Shown: positions 36,301 to 44,123 of the stretch, piece by piece
Position numbering within the stretch: the stretch's first letter is position 1
How the letters are laid out: the number at the start of each line of letters is the position of its first letter
Origin: Spirochaetota bacterium
GTDB taxonomy: Bacteria; Spirochaetota; B62-G9; DRHN01
DNA length: 51,882 nucleotides
Direction of reading: 5' to 3'
Assembly (NCBI GenBank): GCA_016934265.1
Contig: JAFGTF010000076.1
Location: 1-51,882, forward strand
Program-made: the position numbers and the translations under genes
The notes under the pieces: generated by a model
Databases searched by the model: none
What the model saw: the letters and a program-made list of their open reading frames with translations, nothing else
Told to the model about the DNA's origin: nothing

Positions 36301-37611
36301 AGGCATCTCCTGCTTCCCCATCTTCCCTATCTGTATTGCCTGTTCTGTTGCAGCCTCCTCCGATGCTTTCAGGGACTCGCTTTTCTGCGCCTCAGCAAAT
36401 GCAGCCTTCGCCATGACCGCTGTATTCAGGGCGCTCCCAGGAAACAGCATACCGACCATGCCTTCCGTCGACTTCACGGTTATCTCTTTCAGCCGCGGGA
36501 GGGCCTGCTCCCACTCATGACGTAGTTCCGGATTGCCCTTAGCACGATTGTTTATCTCGACAGCGAGTTCACTGAAGAGGATGTTGGTTGTTTCCTGCGC
36601 AATTTCCTGTCCTACGTTTATTCCGACATCACCTGTATATCTTCCAAGCCCTTTCCCTAACGCCTGCAGAACCCTCGGGCTTGTTGAGGCATCACGGACC
36701 ACTTTCCGGATACTCTTTTTAAGTAAACGCTTTGCGGGATTACTCAAGCTTCCTACCACGACCTGAGCCTCTGACATCTCGAGAAGCATGTTTATTATAC
36801 CAACAGAAGCTCCTGCCCATTTCGCGATTTGAGGATCAATACCTCTTTCGATCATCTCCCGGTATGCGAGGCCGCCCTCAACTTTCCCGATATGCTCTAT
36901 CGCCGCCGAACCGAAACCGAGCTTGAACCCCATTGCCGTGGCCGCCGGAACGGTAATCGCTTCTTCCAAAGCTGCTGTTGCCGGGGGAATCTGTCCGAGC
37001 ATAAATGCCGTCATACCGAACGCGAAGGCTGTAGGAGCGGCTCTATATACACCTTCTTTTGCACCGGCAATCCACAACGGAGCCTGTTCCATGACCTCCC
37101 CGACGATACGTGCCGGCAATGCTCTTTTCACCATTTCAGGAGAAGGCATCTTGGACTGGAGTTTTTCTATCTTCGCTTGTGTTTCCTCCGAATCGTCACC
37201 CGCCATCTGTGCAAACGACAGGATACCGATATCATCCTGTATTCGACCGATGGTGAATTTATCTTTGAGATACTCACCGAACGTCTTTGCCGAAACGTTT
37301 GATTTGCCGGTCCATACTTTGATAATCGCATCATGACTGTTATAGGCCTGCGATGGTCTCATCTTGAGCTCTTGTGCCAGCAACAATGAATTATTTATTT
37401 TAGCTCTCTGTTCTTCGGGATCCGCCATTGTATCAGCAATTTGATAAGCCTGTTTGACCGCATCTTCCGGCACCTCTTCACCAAGTAAAGGGCTTGTTGC
37501 CCGTAATCCAGGAGGACCTCCGGTAGTGACCTCGGTTATAGGTTTAGCGACCTCCTCGATTTCCGGCTGCAATAACGGACTCGTTTTCAGTAATCCCGGA
37601 GGACCTGGCAT
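33325..37611 (-). CDS. Very large internal virion / DNA-ejection protein
   Basis: A 1428-residue protein in the place of T7 gp16. It is mostly helical, with long Lys/Glu-rich coiled coils (~470-800), hydrophobic helix pairs near residues 195-245 that could insert in membrane, and a C-terminal amphipathic and membrane-type part (~1275-1400, ALLEAVSIGLGAIFIW). The N-terminus holds a repeated PPGLxxTSPLL motif (residues ~4-14 and ~33-43). No lysozyme or transglycosylase motif could be recognised. It probably leaves the virion at infection to form a conduit for DNA. It also resembles large polyvalent proteins of other phages. It overlaps the start of the preceding gene's stop by one base. Confidence 0.7.
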   Translation of the reverse strand: MPGPPGLLKTSPLLQPEIEEVAKPITEVTTGGPPGLRATSPLLGEEVPEDAVKQAYQIADTMADPEEQRAKINNSLLLAQELKMRPSQAYNSHDAIIKVWTGKSNVSAKTFGEYLKDKFTIGRIQDDIGILSFAQMAGDDSEETQAKIEKLQSKMPSPEMVKRALPARIVGEVMEQAPLWIAGAKEGVYRAAPTAFAFGMTAFMLGQIPPATAALEEAITVPAATAMGFKLGFGSAAIEHIGKVEGGLAYREMIERGIDPQIAKWAGASVGIINMLLEMSEAQVVVGSLSNPAKRLLKKSIRKVVRDASTSPRVLQALGKGLGRYTGDVGINVGQEIAQETTNILFSELAVEINNRAKGNPELRHEWEQALPRLKEITVKSTEGMVGMLFPGSALNTAVMAKAAFAEAQKSESLKASEEAATEQAIQIGKMGKQEMPPTRKITPRVTAQGAVKQTPVPSEEVSVEEIGRYFEERSELADKIEDVKLRNEVQLGKAKIKDLITMEDIKKEARALREEARAQYVIEKSEGIVAQIEDMGGINVRFFKGSEEVKSIPKQIRRRVFTTDEFAMDLDEAANMLGMTDNELIEQLKSAEVPKRPSSKVSDYIAQAEVELLNDLNAGNITESEYVELKKAIEVSGKKIEEAGRKGLTIGKRMGSIKQKEHYREIQQRVKEKKVVREYIKKLARRISKPPSANTDLYYAQAIEYVQDGIDPSFRMERTLEKREKTREYLERHPEARDYMPKEVLDMLDKKPLNELSIEELEEIDAEIARLKQLGHMKYEYKKALRDNEWTARRNGLLSSIMGGKPFKPSKEEYIGKPKREPIRTGYYLALIPQSLFDLIDGGKGTYSGPFYNTYYNEVNNLENRKWRHIDKRMKTVKIKLEKLEVDFNTLMKKRIVGDKKYTVADMMGIYGLSLNKLSLAAIIYGNMGNMDPFVARDQVIAIRKALTDQEKKAVEVIMEDFEESYSRIREAFIEYKNQDLGKQQNYLPMYRQEVAKEMLDEMMAEELLNRMNLKKGYPPRGFTYERLEKIPSEFQKPIKTNILEIWADGVQRQEHFVSFAEKIRDLHKFNQDPTIRSAIEQKFGRSMLERVKNYTNAIGNPNIYKQYTDIEKFSAVARRHAALAYLSFNLVTMAKQVPSFFYYMCKAGPAHLMGSLIWCATHPKQAIEFVNQDPQMEHRSLERELEELQRIDKAAYERIINKIGKVGFFGIRAFDKAVTTVGYIATYTKHTDMGYSDRRAREVALNETLRTQPAAQAKDIAEIYRSNEVLNWFLQFSNQLNKIWNMTAYDIPAQFKGHKYHVALLEAVSIGLGAIFIWSLTHRRWPDKKEDIADALSENGLNMVPGVGRMINASRSGWKSSAPAVLKSVESIGTAISKGVSAKRRINAIIEGGAVAMGLPYISVKRGVKMIENRDLRELIGGPPKE

Positions 37612-39185
37612 TACTTCAATCTCCTACGAATCCAATCTTGTTTCTTCTCGCTCCATTTGTACCATCTGCCATCACGGAATACCCAATGATCTTCACCGTC
37701 ATAGAGTACCTGTTCACCCGTTTCGAGATAGCTTATTGATACGGGATCATTGCCCTTTTCTTTACGATACTCTTCGAGCTGTGTAGCATAGACGGATTGT
37801 ATTTGAGATAGGTATGTACGCTCGAAACCCTTCAGCTTGCCCTCTCGTATATTCCTTCCCCAGTCGGCAGAAGATCTCTCTTCTTCTTTGGGTTTTTGTT
37901 TGGTCTCTTCGCTGAATAGTCTACGTTTGACTTCCTCTGTTTTATAAAGCTCTCCCAGTTGTTCGGCTATATTGATTTTCTCTTCGTTGGAATAATCTTT
38001 TTCTGCAAGAACCTCATGGTAATGCATATTCAACTCGGCTTCGGTCGACTTATCGATCGTGCCGTCGTTACGCATATCTGTAAAAACTTGCTGCCCAGCT
38101 TTACGCGCCAGGTCGGGCCTCCGTATCTCAAGGTCCTTGTAGAACTCCATGTATTTTCCAGGAGAAATGCCTACTCCGAGATGGTCGCTCAGGAACCCCT
38201 TCAGCTCGTCCTTCGACTTTTGAGGATCGTCGTAGAGCCGCATGTAATCCAGAATGACAACCGGATCATCGATTTCAGATTCAGGCTTGCCTTCTTCCTC
38301 TTTGGGCCTCGATTTGAGCATGTTAACGAGTGTCGTACGATTTTCGTTTTTCAGGGCGCGGTACTTCGGAGTATTGAGCTTCGCCATGGTGAGCGTGCCG
38401 GCTATGTACTCGCTTATACCCTCGTTGTAGAGCTCCTCCTGTGCCTTTTTCAGCTGTTCGGCTTCTTCTTTCCTGGCCCTCTCTATGTCGGCCCTGAGCG
38501 CGTTTGCTATCGCTTCCCGGTCGTCGGCCGTGATACTCTCTGAAACCTCGGCGCTGTTTATGTATTCGAGTCCCTTCTCCAGCCCGCGGCTATACGCTTC
38601 CCGCTGCGTCAGGCTGAAATCGATATTGTGATAGATCCTCGTTCTTTCCCGTTCGGCGTCGTCCGGGAATATGGTCCCTACCGCGAGGGCGTCGTCCAGG
38701 AGCTCGCCGACAAGTCCCTTGTCGAGATTTTTCTCTGCGGTCCGCAGATCATTCTCAAGCAGCACCTGATTGTATTCGTATTCAATTTGCCTGGCGTTAC
38801 TGTCCACCTCGAACAGGAGCTCGACCGATCGTAAATCACACCATCTCTTCAGCTCGTCCCTGGCATTCGGTTCGGTGACCCCGTTTTTTCTCGTGTCGTA
38901 TATTTCCTTTAAGCGCTTCTCCGCCTTCTGCCTGTGTGTCGAATAATCCGTATCCTTCGACAGCTCAATCCGGAATTCATTGAAGTCGTTGATTATGTTC
39001 ACCTTGGCGGAAGAGAACTGGCTTATCTCCCGAGCTCTTTTCTGCTTCTCCGCCCGTTCGAAACCTATCCGTGCAAGGGTCTCACCGAAACGTCCCATGC
39101 TCTGGTATGCCTGGGTAACAGGCATTTTCCTGATGCCTGCAGGCCCGGCGAGCGGAACCCTATATTTTGTCTGTGGTACTTTCAT
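37611..39185 (-). CDS. Internal virion protein, gp15-like
   Basis: A 524-residue largely helical, charged protein in the place of T7 gp15. It has no signal or membrane segment. Long helices (~55-250) with ERARKEEAEQLKKAQEEL are followed by a helical bundle and a C-terminal Trp-rich strand part (DHWVFRDGRWYKWSEKK). It probably stacks in the capsid core with the neighbouring proteins and is ejected into the host. The stop codon shares a base with the next gene's ATG. The assignment is by position and composition. Confidence 0.6.
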   Translation of the reverse strand: MKVPQTKYRVPLAGPAGIRKMPVTQAYQSMGRFGETLARIGFERAEKQKRAREISQFSSAKVNIINDFNEFRIELSKDTDYSTHRQKAEKRLKEIYDTRKNGVTEPNARDELKRWCDLRSVELLFEVDSNARQIEYEYNQVLLENDLRTAEKNLDKGLVGELLDDALAVGTIFPDDAERERTRIYHNIDFSLTQREAYSRGLEKGLEYINSAEVSESITADDREAIANALRADIERARKEEAEQLKKAQEELYNEGISEYIAGTLTMAKLNTPKYRALKNENRTTLVNMLKSRPKEEEGKPESEIDDPVVILDYMRLYDDPQKSKDELKGFLSDHLGVGISPGKYMEFYKDLEIRRPDLARKAGQQVFTDMRNDGTIDKSTEAELNMHYHEVLAEKDYSNEEKINIAEQLGELYKTEEVKRRLFSEETKQKPKEEERSSADWGRNIREGKLKGFERTYLSQIQSVYATQLEEYRKEKGNDPVSISYLETGEQVLYDGEDHWVFRDGRWYKWSEKKQDWIRRRLK

Positions 39186-39188
39186 GCT

Positions 39189-39704
39189 TTATCCCGGAAA
39201 CCGTAATCCCTGATAACGGTATGCTTTATTGACATAATTCTGCTTAAACGAGCCTGGTGTAAGCTTGTAGGCATCATACGCGCCGGAGATGAATGTTTGA
39301 CCCATGCTGAAGAGGCTTGAGACCGCGGTCTGTGTCGCCATTTCACTGTACTGCCCGGCCTGGGATCTCAGCCTTTCGGCCTCGTGCTTGCCCTGCTCCC
39401 GGATCTGGAGAATATCCTCCTCCATCTGTCTCGTGGTCTTCTCGTAGATCATCAACGGGGATCCTTCGAATGTTGATCCCGAAGCCCCTATTATAGCCCG
39501 CTGCCTTCCCTGGAACTCCTCCCCTTCCTCCCTGTATCTCTGCACTGCTTTTTCCGTTTGCTCTTCCACGTACGCGGCGTCCTTTTCCGCCTGTTCGGCC
39601 GCGGCCTCGTACGCCCGTCTTTGAGCATTTGCCTGAAGACCGGTGCCGGCTATATTTAGTGTCGTGCCCACCATTATGAAGGCCGCTGTCAACGGGTCTG
39701 CCAT
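39189..39704 (-). CDS. Internal virion protein, gp14-like
   Basis: A 171-residue protein with an N-terminal hydrophobic stretch (TAAFIMVGTTLNIAGTGLQA, residues ~5-24), a long charged helix (~30-130) with EAAAEQAEKDAAYVEEQTE, and a Gly/Ser-rich section near the middle (IIGASGSTFEGSPL). This is typical of podoviral virion proteins like T7 gp14, which forms the outer-membrane pore for DNA entry. It overlaps the GNAT gene by one base. Confidence 0.7.
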   Translation of the reverse strand: MADPLTAAFIMVGTTLNIAGTGLQANAQRRAYEAAAEQAEKDAAYVEEQTEKAVQRYREEGEEFQGRQRAIIGASGSTFEGSPLMIYEKTTRQMEEDILQIREQGKHEAERLRSQAGQYSEMATQTAVSSLFSMGQTFISGAYDAYKLTPGSFKQNYVNKAYRYQGLRFPG

Positions 39705-40150
39705 TATCCAACCCTCGAATAGATATAGTAATCCTCAGCATCCTTGCTATATTTCCTCAGAAGCCCCTCCCTCTGGAAACCCATTCTCTCCAGAAAGCGA
39801 ACACCCTGGCCCCACTGAGCCGGAACGGTAGCCTGAACCCTGTGAAGATCATCCTCCGAAATGATCTTCTTCAGATATTCGCCCACATAGAAACAGACCT
39901 CGCGTATGTACTTCCTGATCGTATGATTGCATATCAGCCAGCCCTCACCGACGCCCTTCCAGTAAATGACAACACCGCCGCAGAAAACGAGCGACTCACC
40001 GTCGAACGCGGAATACGCCGGTCCCTTGAGAAACGTCTCCTTGTAGTTCTCTATGAATTCATACCGTCCGAACTCGACGGCCCTGAACACGACCTGGTTC
40101 AGGTGATCCAGTTCAAACGGAACGATTCTAAGCTCTCTGATCTCACTCAT
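39704..40150 (-). CDS. GNAT-fold acetyltransferase-like phage protein
   Basis: A 148-residue protein with GNAT features: a beta-strand meander ESLVFCGGVVIYW, then an acyl-CoA loop region near VGEYLKKIISED, and the C-terminal block PAQWGQGVRFLERMGFQREG with the FLERMGF pattern common in the family. Such proteins are encoded between the tail nozzle and internal virion genes in many T7-like phages; substrates are unknown. Its first codons overlap the nozzle gene by eight bases. Confidence 0.75.
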   Translation of the reverse strand: MSEIRELRIVPFELDHLNQVVFRAVEFGRYEFIENYKETFLKGPAYSAFDGESLVFCGGVVIYWKGVGEGWLICNHTIRKYIREVCFYVGEYLKKIISEDDLHRVQATVPAQWGQGVRFLERMGFQREGLLRKYSKDAEDYYIYSRVG

Positions 40151-42737
40151 TTTGATCGAACTCCGGCAGTAAGGCGATAATCGTCATAGGTAGCGGTAGA
40201 TCCTGAACGACAACAATATCAGCATCCTCGCTGTATCCGTCCGGCCAACCGGGAGGCTCCAGTTTACCAGTAAACAGCGGGGGAGGAGCGTCCATCGGAT
40301 CGCTCTGCTTCCTAAACGTAATGGGTTGCAGGTGGTCCTCGTCAGGGCCTACCTTGCATTCGCACGTCTTGTAAAACCATACCAATAGACTATTAACTTT
40401 CTTCTTTTTGCCCGGATGGCCCCAGGGAAAAGGCCTCAACTTAGCGTCAAACTCCAGGCCGGCGTGTATCTTGTTTGCATAGCCCTTCAGCTCGATCTCG
40501 CCGGCGGAAACCTCCCTGTCCGGATGCACGGCGCCGTCGACCAACGCGGAGGCGATCTGCCCCTCAAGGTGGTCGAGCCCCCCTACTGTTTTCGTGACCT
40601 TCTGCACCTTGCCGCCGCTGACATACTCTTTGTGAAAGAAACCGTCAACATCGTCGTCGTATTCGTTGTTCAGATCGAACGTGTTGGTAGTCGAGTTCGC
40701 CACCTTGAACACCAGGTGGTTGAGAGATTCCCTCTTGAAATTACCCCAGAGATCGCTTATCTCTCCGGAGAGGGATTTACCGCCAGTTGCGTACTCGTGT
40801 GACTGAAAGGCGAACAGGTATCTGTAGTCGATTTTTGCATGGAGCTCGAGCTCGAGGGCCCGGAGGAGATTCGATCGATCGGCATCTGAGTATATGTAGC
40901 AGTACAGATTGCCGTAATCTCCCTCGCTTTCGTCCCGCTCGACGACCAGGTAGTAATCGGTTTCGAGCTCTATCTCGTATTCGGATGTATAGGAGCTGCC
41001 TGAAGCTATCTCCAGGAGCTCAATGTAGTATTTGCTGTCGGCCGACTTTTGTTTGACGCTTACGCATAGACAGTCCCCGCCCGCGGAGATTATACCCTGG
41101 ATCCCGTCGATCGAATTGGCGAGTCCCCATATGCCGGCGATCGCGTCCTCGTCGGCCTCTTCGAGCTTCGCGCTGAGCGTGAACTCGAAGTTTTCCGAAA
41201 AGAAAGCGGTCCCGCAGTCCTTCGAGACAAATACGACCTCGTCCCTGTCAAAGTCTGTAACCGTAATCTTATTCTTTTCAACGGTAAGCCGGTCCGGAGT
41301 GTCGTCCTCTGTAAAAACCGTGTAATCGAGAGGGGTCTCGTCTGTATCCTCTATCTCCGAGAATCTGACAAATTCCCCATCAGAGAAGCCGTGACCTGCA
41401 GACGATACCTGAATAGGCTTCGCGCTGCTGTATTCCGTGATATCCTTATCAGCACCACCGTCCCACGTGACTCCCGAATCCACGAAGTAACAGTCCTTCT
41501 GATCGGATCCCCAGTTCCGCGGCTTGAAATACTCTATGTACCTCTTGCCGTCCGGATCACACCGTAAAGCGGATATCCAGATCTCATCCTCAACGTCGTC
41601 GCCACTAGGGAGAACAGCGACGCTCTCCACCGTTGCCGGCGTTGTGCCATCCTCCGTTTTCGTGGCGAGCATGGGGTGAGGACTCCAAGCCGCGACCTCC
41701 AGCTCCCTCGTCAGCGTTATAAGACGGCCGTCATTTGAGGTATGCCATACGATTGTTTGCGGCTCCGTTTGAACCGCCATCTCAGCAACGCCCGACTCCA
41801 TTATATGATTTGCGAAAAAGGTCAAATCGATAGCACTGTATCCGGATTTCTCGGAGGAATAGACGTATTCCCTCAGCCTTTTACCTCCCTTCTGAAAGAA
41901 CAAAACGGCATCGTTCACTATTTCGGCGGAGATGTTTTTGCTACCGTATAGCGTTTGTATGTCGCTGGGGAGACTCGCTGGTGTGATGATGCCGTCACTA
42001 TCGAGGGGAATGATGTACTCGCCTATATTTGTACCGATGAACATGCCGTGTTTGCCGACAAGATTTCTTATCCTCACGTTCTTCTTCGTACCGATTTTAT
42101 TCGTAAAGGCGTCGGCCGGGTTTGTTCCGAGCGTAAAGTTCTCGTGATCGCCAACCTTCGATCTCCAGTACTGGTTCGGATTGTTGTTTGTCGCACCCAG
42201 GTAGATGGCATCGCCGTAATAATCTATGCAGGAGGGCCTGTCGCCCTCCGCGGAGAAATCGACTCCAGTAGTTGTGACCGCGGCAAGGGTCCAGTTATCG
42301 TCCGCTGTCCTCGTAAGCTTTCTCCACTGGTGATTCGGGTGAACGAGGTACATTGTGGATCCCGCCATTCTATACTGGATCCCACGCAGCTCGGATTCCA
42401 GGTACGGCGGCGATCCGCTCACCTCGTATGGGTTTTCTCCGCTCTGAATCTGCTCATGGTCCCTATATACCCGAATGTATTGTTCCCCGAATTCAAGTAT
42501 GTACTTGACGTCGATCGAGTGCTCGAAGGGTATGAGGCGGACCCGCTTATCAGCTGTTTTGCTCTTTGCAACGAATACGGTACCGGGCCTTTCTTCGTCT
42601 CCACCCTGGGGGAGAACAAAGCCGTTCTTGAGATCCCTGCAAGATTGACGGGGATAGGGAAGGTCACTCCTCGCTTCGGAAAGAGGGGATATTTCTCCCC
42701 CAACGAAATTGTTGATAATCGGAGAAGCCCTTGCCAT
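40143..42737 (-). CDS. Tail tubular protein B (nozzle) with jelly-roll-like insert
   Basis: An 864-residue homologue-by-architecture of T7 gp12. N-terminal blocks NNFVGGEISPLSEARSD and GFVLPQGGDEERPGTVF are highly typical of podoviral nozzle proteins. In the middle, a HGFSDGEFVRFSEIED stretch (~449-463) begins the motif repeated in such proteins, but its partner LNHLVFKVANSTTNTFDL comes only at ~672-689. Between them lie ~180 residues (about 485-665) resembling a LamG/jelly-roll domain. The C-terminus returns to the nozzle pattern. The gene follows tube protein A by 24 bases. Confidence 0.82.
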   Translation of the reverse strand: MARASPIINNFVGGEISPLSEARSDLPYPRQSCRDLKNGFVLPQGGDEERPGTVFVAKSKTADKRVRLIPFEHSIDVKYILEFGEQYIRVYRDHEQIQSGENPYEVSGSPPYLESELRGIQYRMAGSTMYLVHPNHQWRKLTRTADDNWTLAAVTTTGVDFSAEGDRPSCIDYYGDAIYLGATNNNPNQYWRSKVGDHENFTLGTNPADAFTNKIGTKKNVRIRNLVGKHGMFIGTNIGEYIIPLDSDGIITPASLPSDIQTLYGSKNISAEIVNDAVLFFQKGGKRLREYVYSSEKSGYSAIDLTFFANHIMESGVAEMAVQTEPQTIVWHTSNDGRLITLTRELEVAAWSPHPMLATKTEDGTTPATVESVAVLPSGDDVEDEIWISALRCDPDGKRYIEYFKPRNWGSDQKDCYFVDSGVTWDGGADKDITEYSSAKPIQVSSAGHGFSDGEFVRFSEIEDTDETPLDYTVFTEDDTPDRLTVEKNKITVTDFDRDEVVFVSKDCGTAFFSENFEFTLSAKLEEADEDAIAGIWGLANSIDGIQGIISAGGDCLCVSVKQKSADSKYYIELLEIASGSSYTSEYEIELETDYYLVVERDESEGDYGNLYCYIYSDADRSNLLRALELELHAKIDYRYLFAFQSHEYATGGKSLSGEISDLWGNFKRESLNHLVFKVANSTTNTFDLNNEYDDDVDGFFHKEYVSGGKVQKVTKTVGGLDHLEGQIASALVDGAVHPDREVSAGEIELKGYANKIHAGLEFDAKLRPFPWGHPGKKKKVNSLLVWFYKTCECKVGPDEDHLQPITFRKQSDPMDAPPPLFTGKLEPPGWPDGYSEDADIVVVQDLPLPMTIIALLPEFDQNE

Positions 42738-42761
42738 ATCACGCTACCTTTCGATTGTTAC

Positions 42762-43337
42762 TCACGGATCCACCCAGGAATCCGTTTCGTCTGGTTCCTG
42801 GCTTATCGGACCGAACTTCTCTTGCTGGTCTACACCGATCGCGTCGCCGAGCACGTCCTTGAACTCACCATAGAGATCTCGCCTGAGATCCTTAGCGCCG
42901 GTGAGCTTGAAGGTGAGCCTCCAGGCGAGCCTTGTGACGATAGCCCACAGGAGCGCAGCGTCCCATTTCGGAGGGATTATAAAGCCCGTGTACTCGATGA
43001 TGCAGGGCCATATATTCGCAAGCAGTCTCTCGTTCTCGACCTTGTACTTCGCCTTCGGCTGATTGATTATCCTCAGAACACGGAGACAGTCGGGATCCTC
43101 GGGCTTGCTGTACGCGTACGCGTATTCCCCGCCGAGCGGAGTCTCGCTGATCTTTGATAGCTGCGATCTGAAGCTGGCGCAATTCCACTCGTGCAGGCGC
43201 AGGACCTCTTTTACGGTGTCCTCGTAGAACAGCCTGCAGGCGATGGATCTCTCGTCTTCACCGTCAATAGTAAGGATGCGTTGCTCGCCGATCCTCGAGA
43301 GAGCAAAGTTGCAGACCGCTGTCGATGATTCGGCCAT
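42762..43337 (-). CDS. Tail tubular protein A (adaptor)
   Basis: A 191-residue protein with the T7 gp11-type opening VCNFALSRIGEQRI and a typical helix (RLFYEDTVKEVLRLHEWNCA). Such proteins ring the portal and connect it to the nozzle. It is placed directly before the nozzle gene in transcription. The helical C-terminal part includes WAIVTRLAWRLTFKLTG. The start ATG follows GGGG by about nine bases. Length is typical for the family. Confidence 0.85.
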   Translation of the reverse strand: MAESSTAVCNFALSRIGEQRILTIDGEDERSIACRLFYEDTVKEVLRLHEWNCASFRSQLSKISETPLGGEYAYAYSKPEDPDCLRVLRIINQPKAKYKVENERLLANIWPCIIEYTGFIIPPKWDAALLWAIVTRLAWRLTFKLTGAKDLRRDLYGEFKDVLGDAIGVDQQEKFGPISQEPDETDSWVDP

Positions 43338-43343
43338 GATCCG

Positions 43344-43646
43344 TTACCCCTGGATAGCTTTTTCGAGTGCAGCGATCTTTCTCTCGACGCTCTCAAGGGT
43401 CGACTTCGACTTCGTGTCCTTCGGGTCCTTCTCGATCTTATTCTCTAAAGAGGCCTTCTGCTTCTCCAGGGAATCGATCTTTTCCAGGATGGCGTCGATG
43501 TTCTTTTCGTGGCTCTCCTCTTTCGGCTTCCCCACTTGCTTGAAGTGCTTTCCCGGGTTCTTGTCGAACTCGTAGAACTCACCCCTCTCGTACAGCGTTT
43601 TTGTCGCATGCTTGTAGTTTGTCTTCATGCACATGTACCTTGCCAT
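43344..43646 (-). CDS. Small phage protein with coiled-coil C-terminus
   Basis: A 100-residue protein. The N-terminal ~25 residues (MARYMCMKTNYKHATKTLYE) form a compact Cys/Lys-rich start, and residues ~45-98 a Lys/Glu-rich coiled coil. The ATG at 43646 follows GGAGGAAGTC, which sets the start. Position between capsid cement protein and tail adaptor fits a head-completion role, but no family was recognised. Confidence 0.6.
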   Translation of the reverse strand: MARYMCMKTNYKHATKTLYERGEFYEFDKNPGKHFKQVGKPKEESHEKNIDAILEKIDSLEKQKASLENKIEKDPKDTKSKSTLESVERKIAALEKAIQG

Positions 43647-43672
43647 GACTTCCTCCAAAAAGTTTTATTCAA

Positions 43673-43695
43673 GGGAGGCCCGAGATGGGCCTCCC
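43673..43695 (-). terminator. Strong intercistronic stem-loop after capsid genes
   Basis: Perfect 9-bp GC-rich arms GGGAGGCCC and GGGCCTCCC around a 5-base loop, in the gap between the cement protein gene (stop at 43718) and the next gene. On the minus strand, TTGAATAAAACTTTTT follows. This could be a partial terminator or a stabiliser of highly expressed capsid mRNA, which is common downstream of major capsid genes. Confidence 0.55.
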
Positions 43696-43717
43696 CCTGG
43701 GTATTCTTTTGCAGTCG

Positions 43718-44107
43718 TCAGAGAGACTTCACCGGCTCATGAGCTATGAGGAGGCTGGCTTTGCCCGTGCTACAGTCGCCGCTGCTCTTCAGCGCACCCT
43801 TGATGTACCGGAGTACGTCCGGCGGAAGCGCGAAGCAGGCGAGCACCTTACCTACCGTCGCGTCCGCAATGGCGATTTCATCGCCGGTGAAGACGTCCTC
43901 CCAGTCGGAATCGTTCGCGCTGAAGTAGAACTTCGCCTGAACACCCGTCCCTGCCGTCGGCTTTGTAGTCACAATGGCAGTAGCCCAGAGCGATCCGCTG
44001 CCCCCTACGCCGGCGGCCTTCAGGTCCCGGGTAGTGGTGGCGTCGGCTTCCGTATCGTTCGGCATAGCCATGTCGAGCTCGAGCACAAGGTCTTTATCGA
44101 TAATCAT
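43718..44107 (-). CDS. Capsid cement/decoration protein, Bbp16-like
   Basis: A 129-residue protein immediately after the capsid gene in transcription. It opens MIIDKDLVLELDMA, then an Ala/Thr/Gly-rich strand-type chain (LWATAIVTTKPTAGTG) with no signal peptide. Its length and start match the Bbp16-type cement proteins of BPP-1-like phages, which decorate the icosahedral shell. The ATG follows GGGAGG. The function is inferred from position and pattern. Confidence 0.65.
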   Translation of the reverse strand: MIIDKDLVLELDMAMPNDTEADATTTRDLKAAGVGGSGSLWATAIVTTKPTAGTGVQAKFYFSANDSDWEDVFTGDEIAIADATVGKVLACFALPPDVLRYIKGALKSSGDCSTGKASLLIAHEPVKSL

Positions 44108-44123
44108 GTTCTCTCACCTCCCT

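Noticed and set aside
41955-43157. 400-codon plus-strand open frame over the nozzle and adaptor genes
   Set aside because: It crosses two real genes in antisense and shows no domain or ribosome site.
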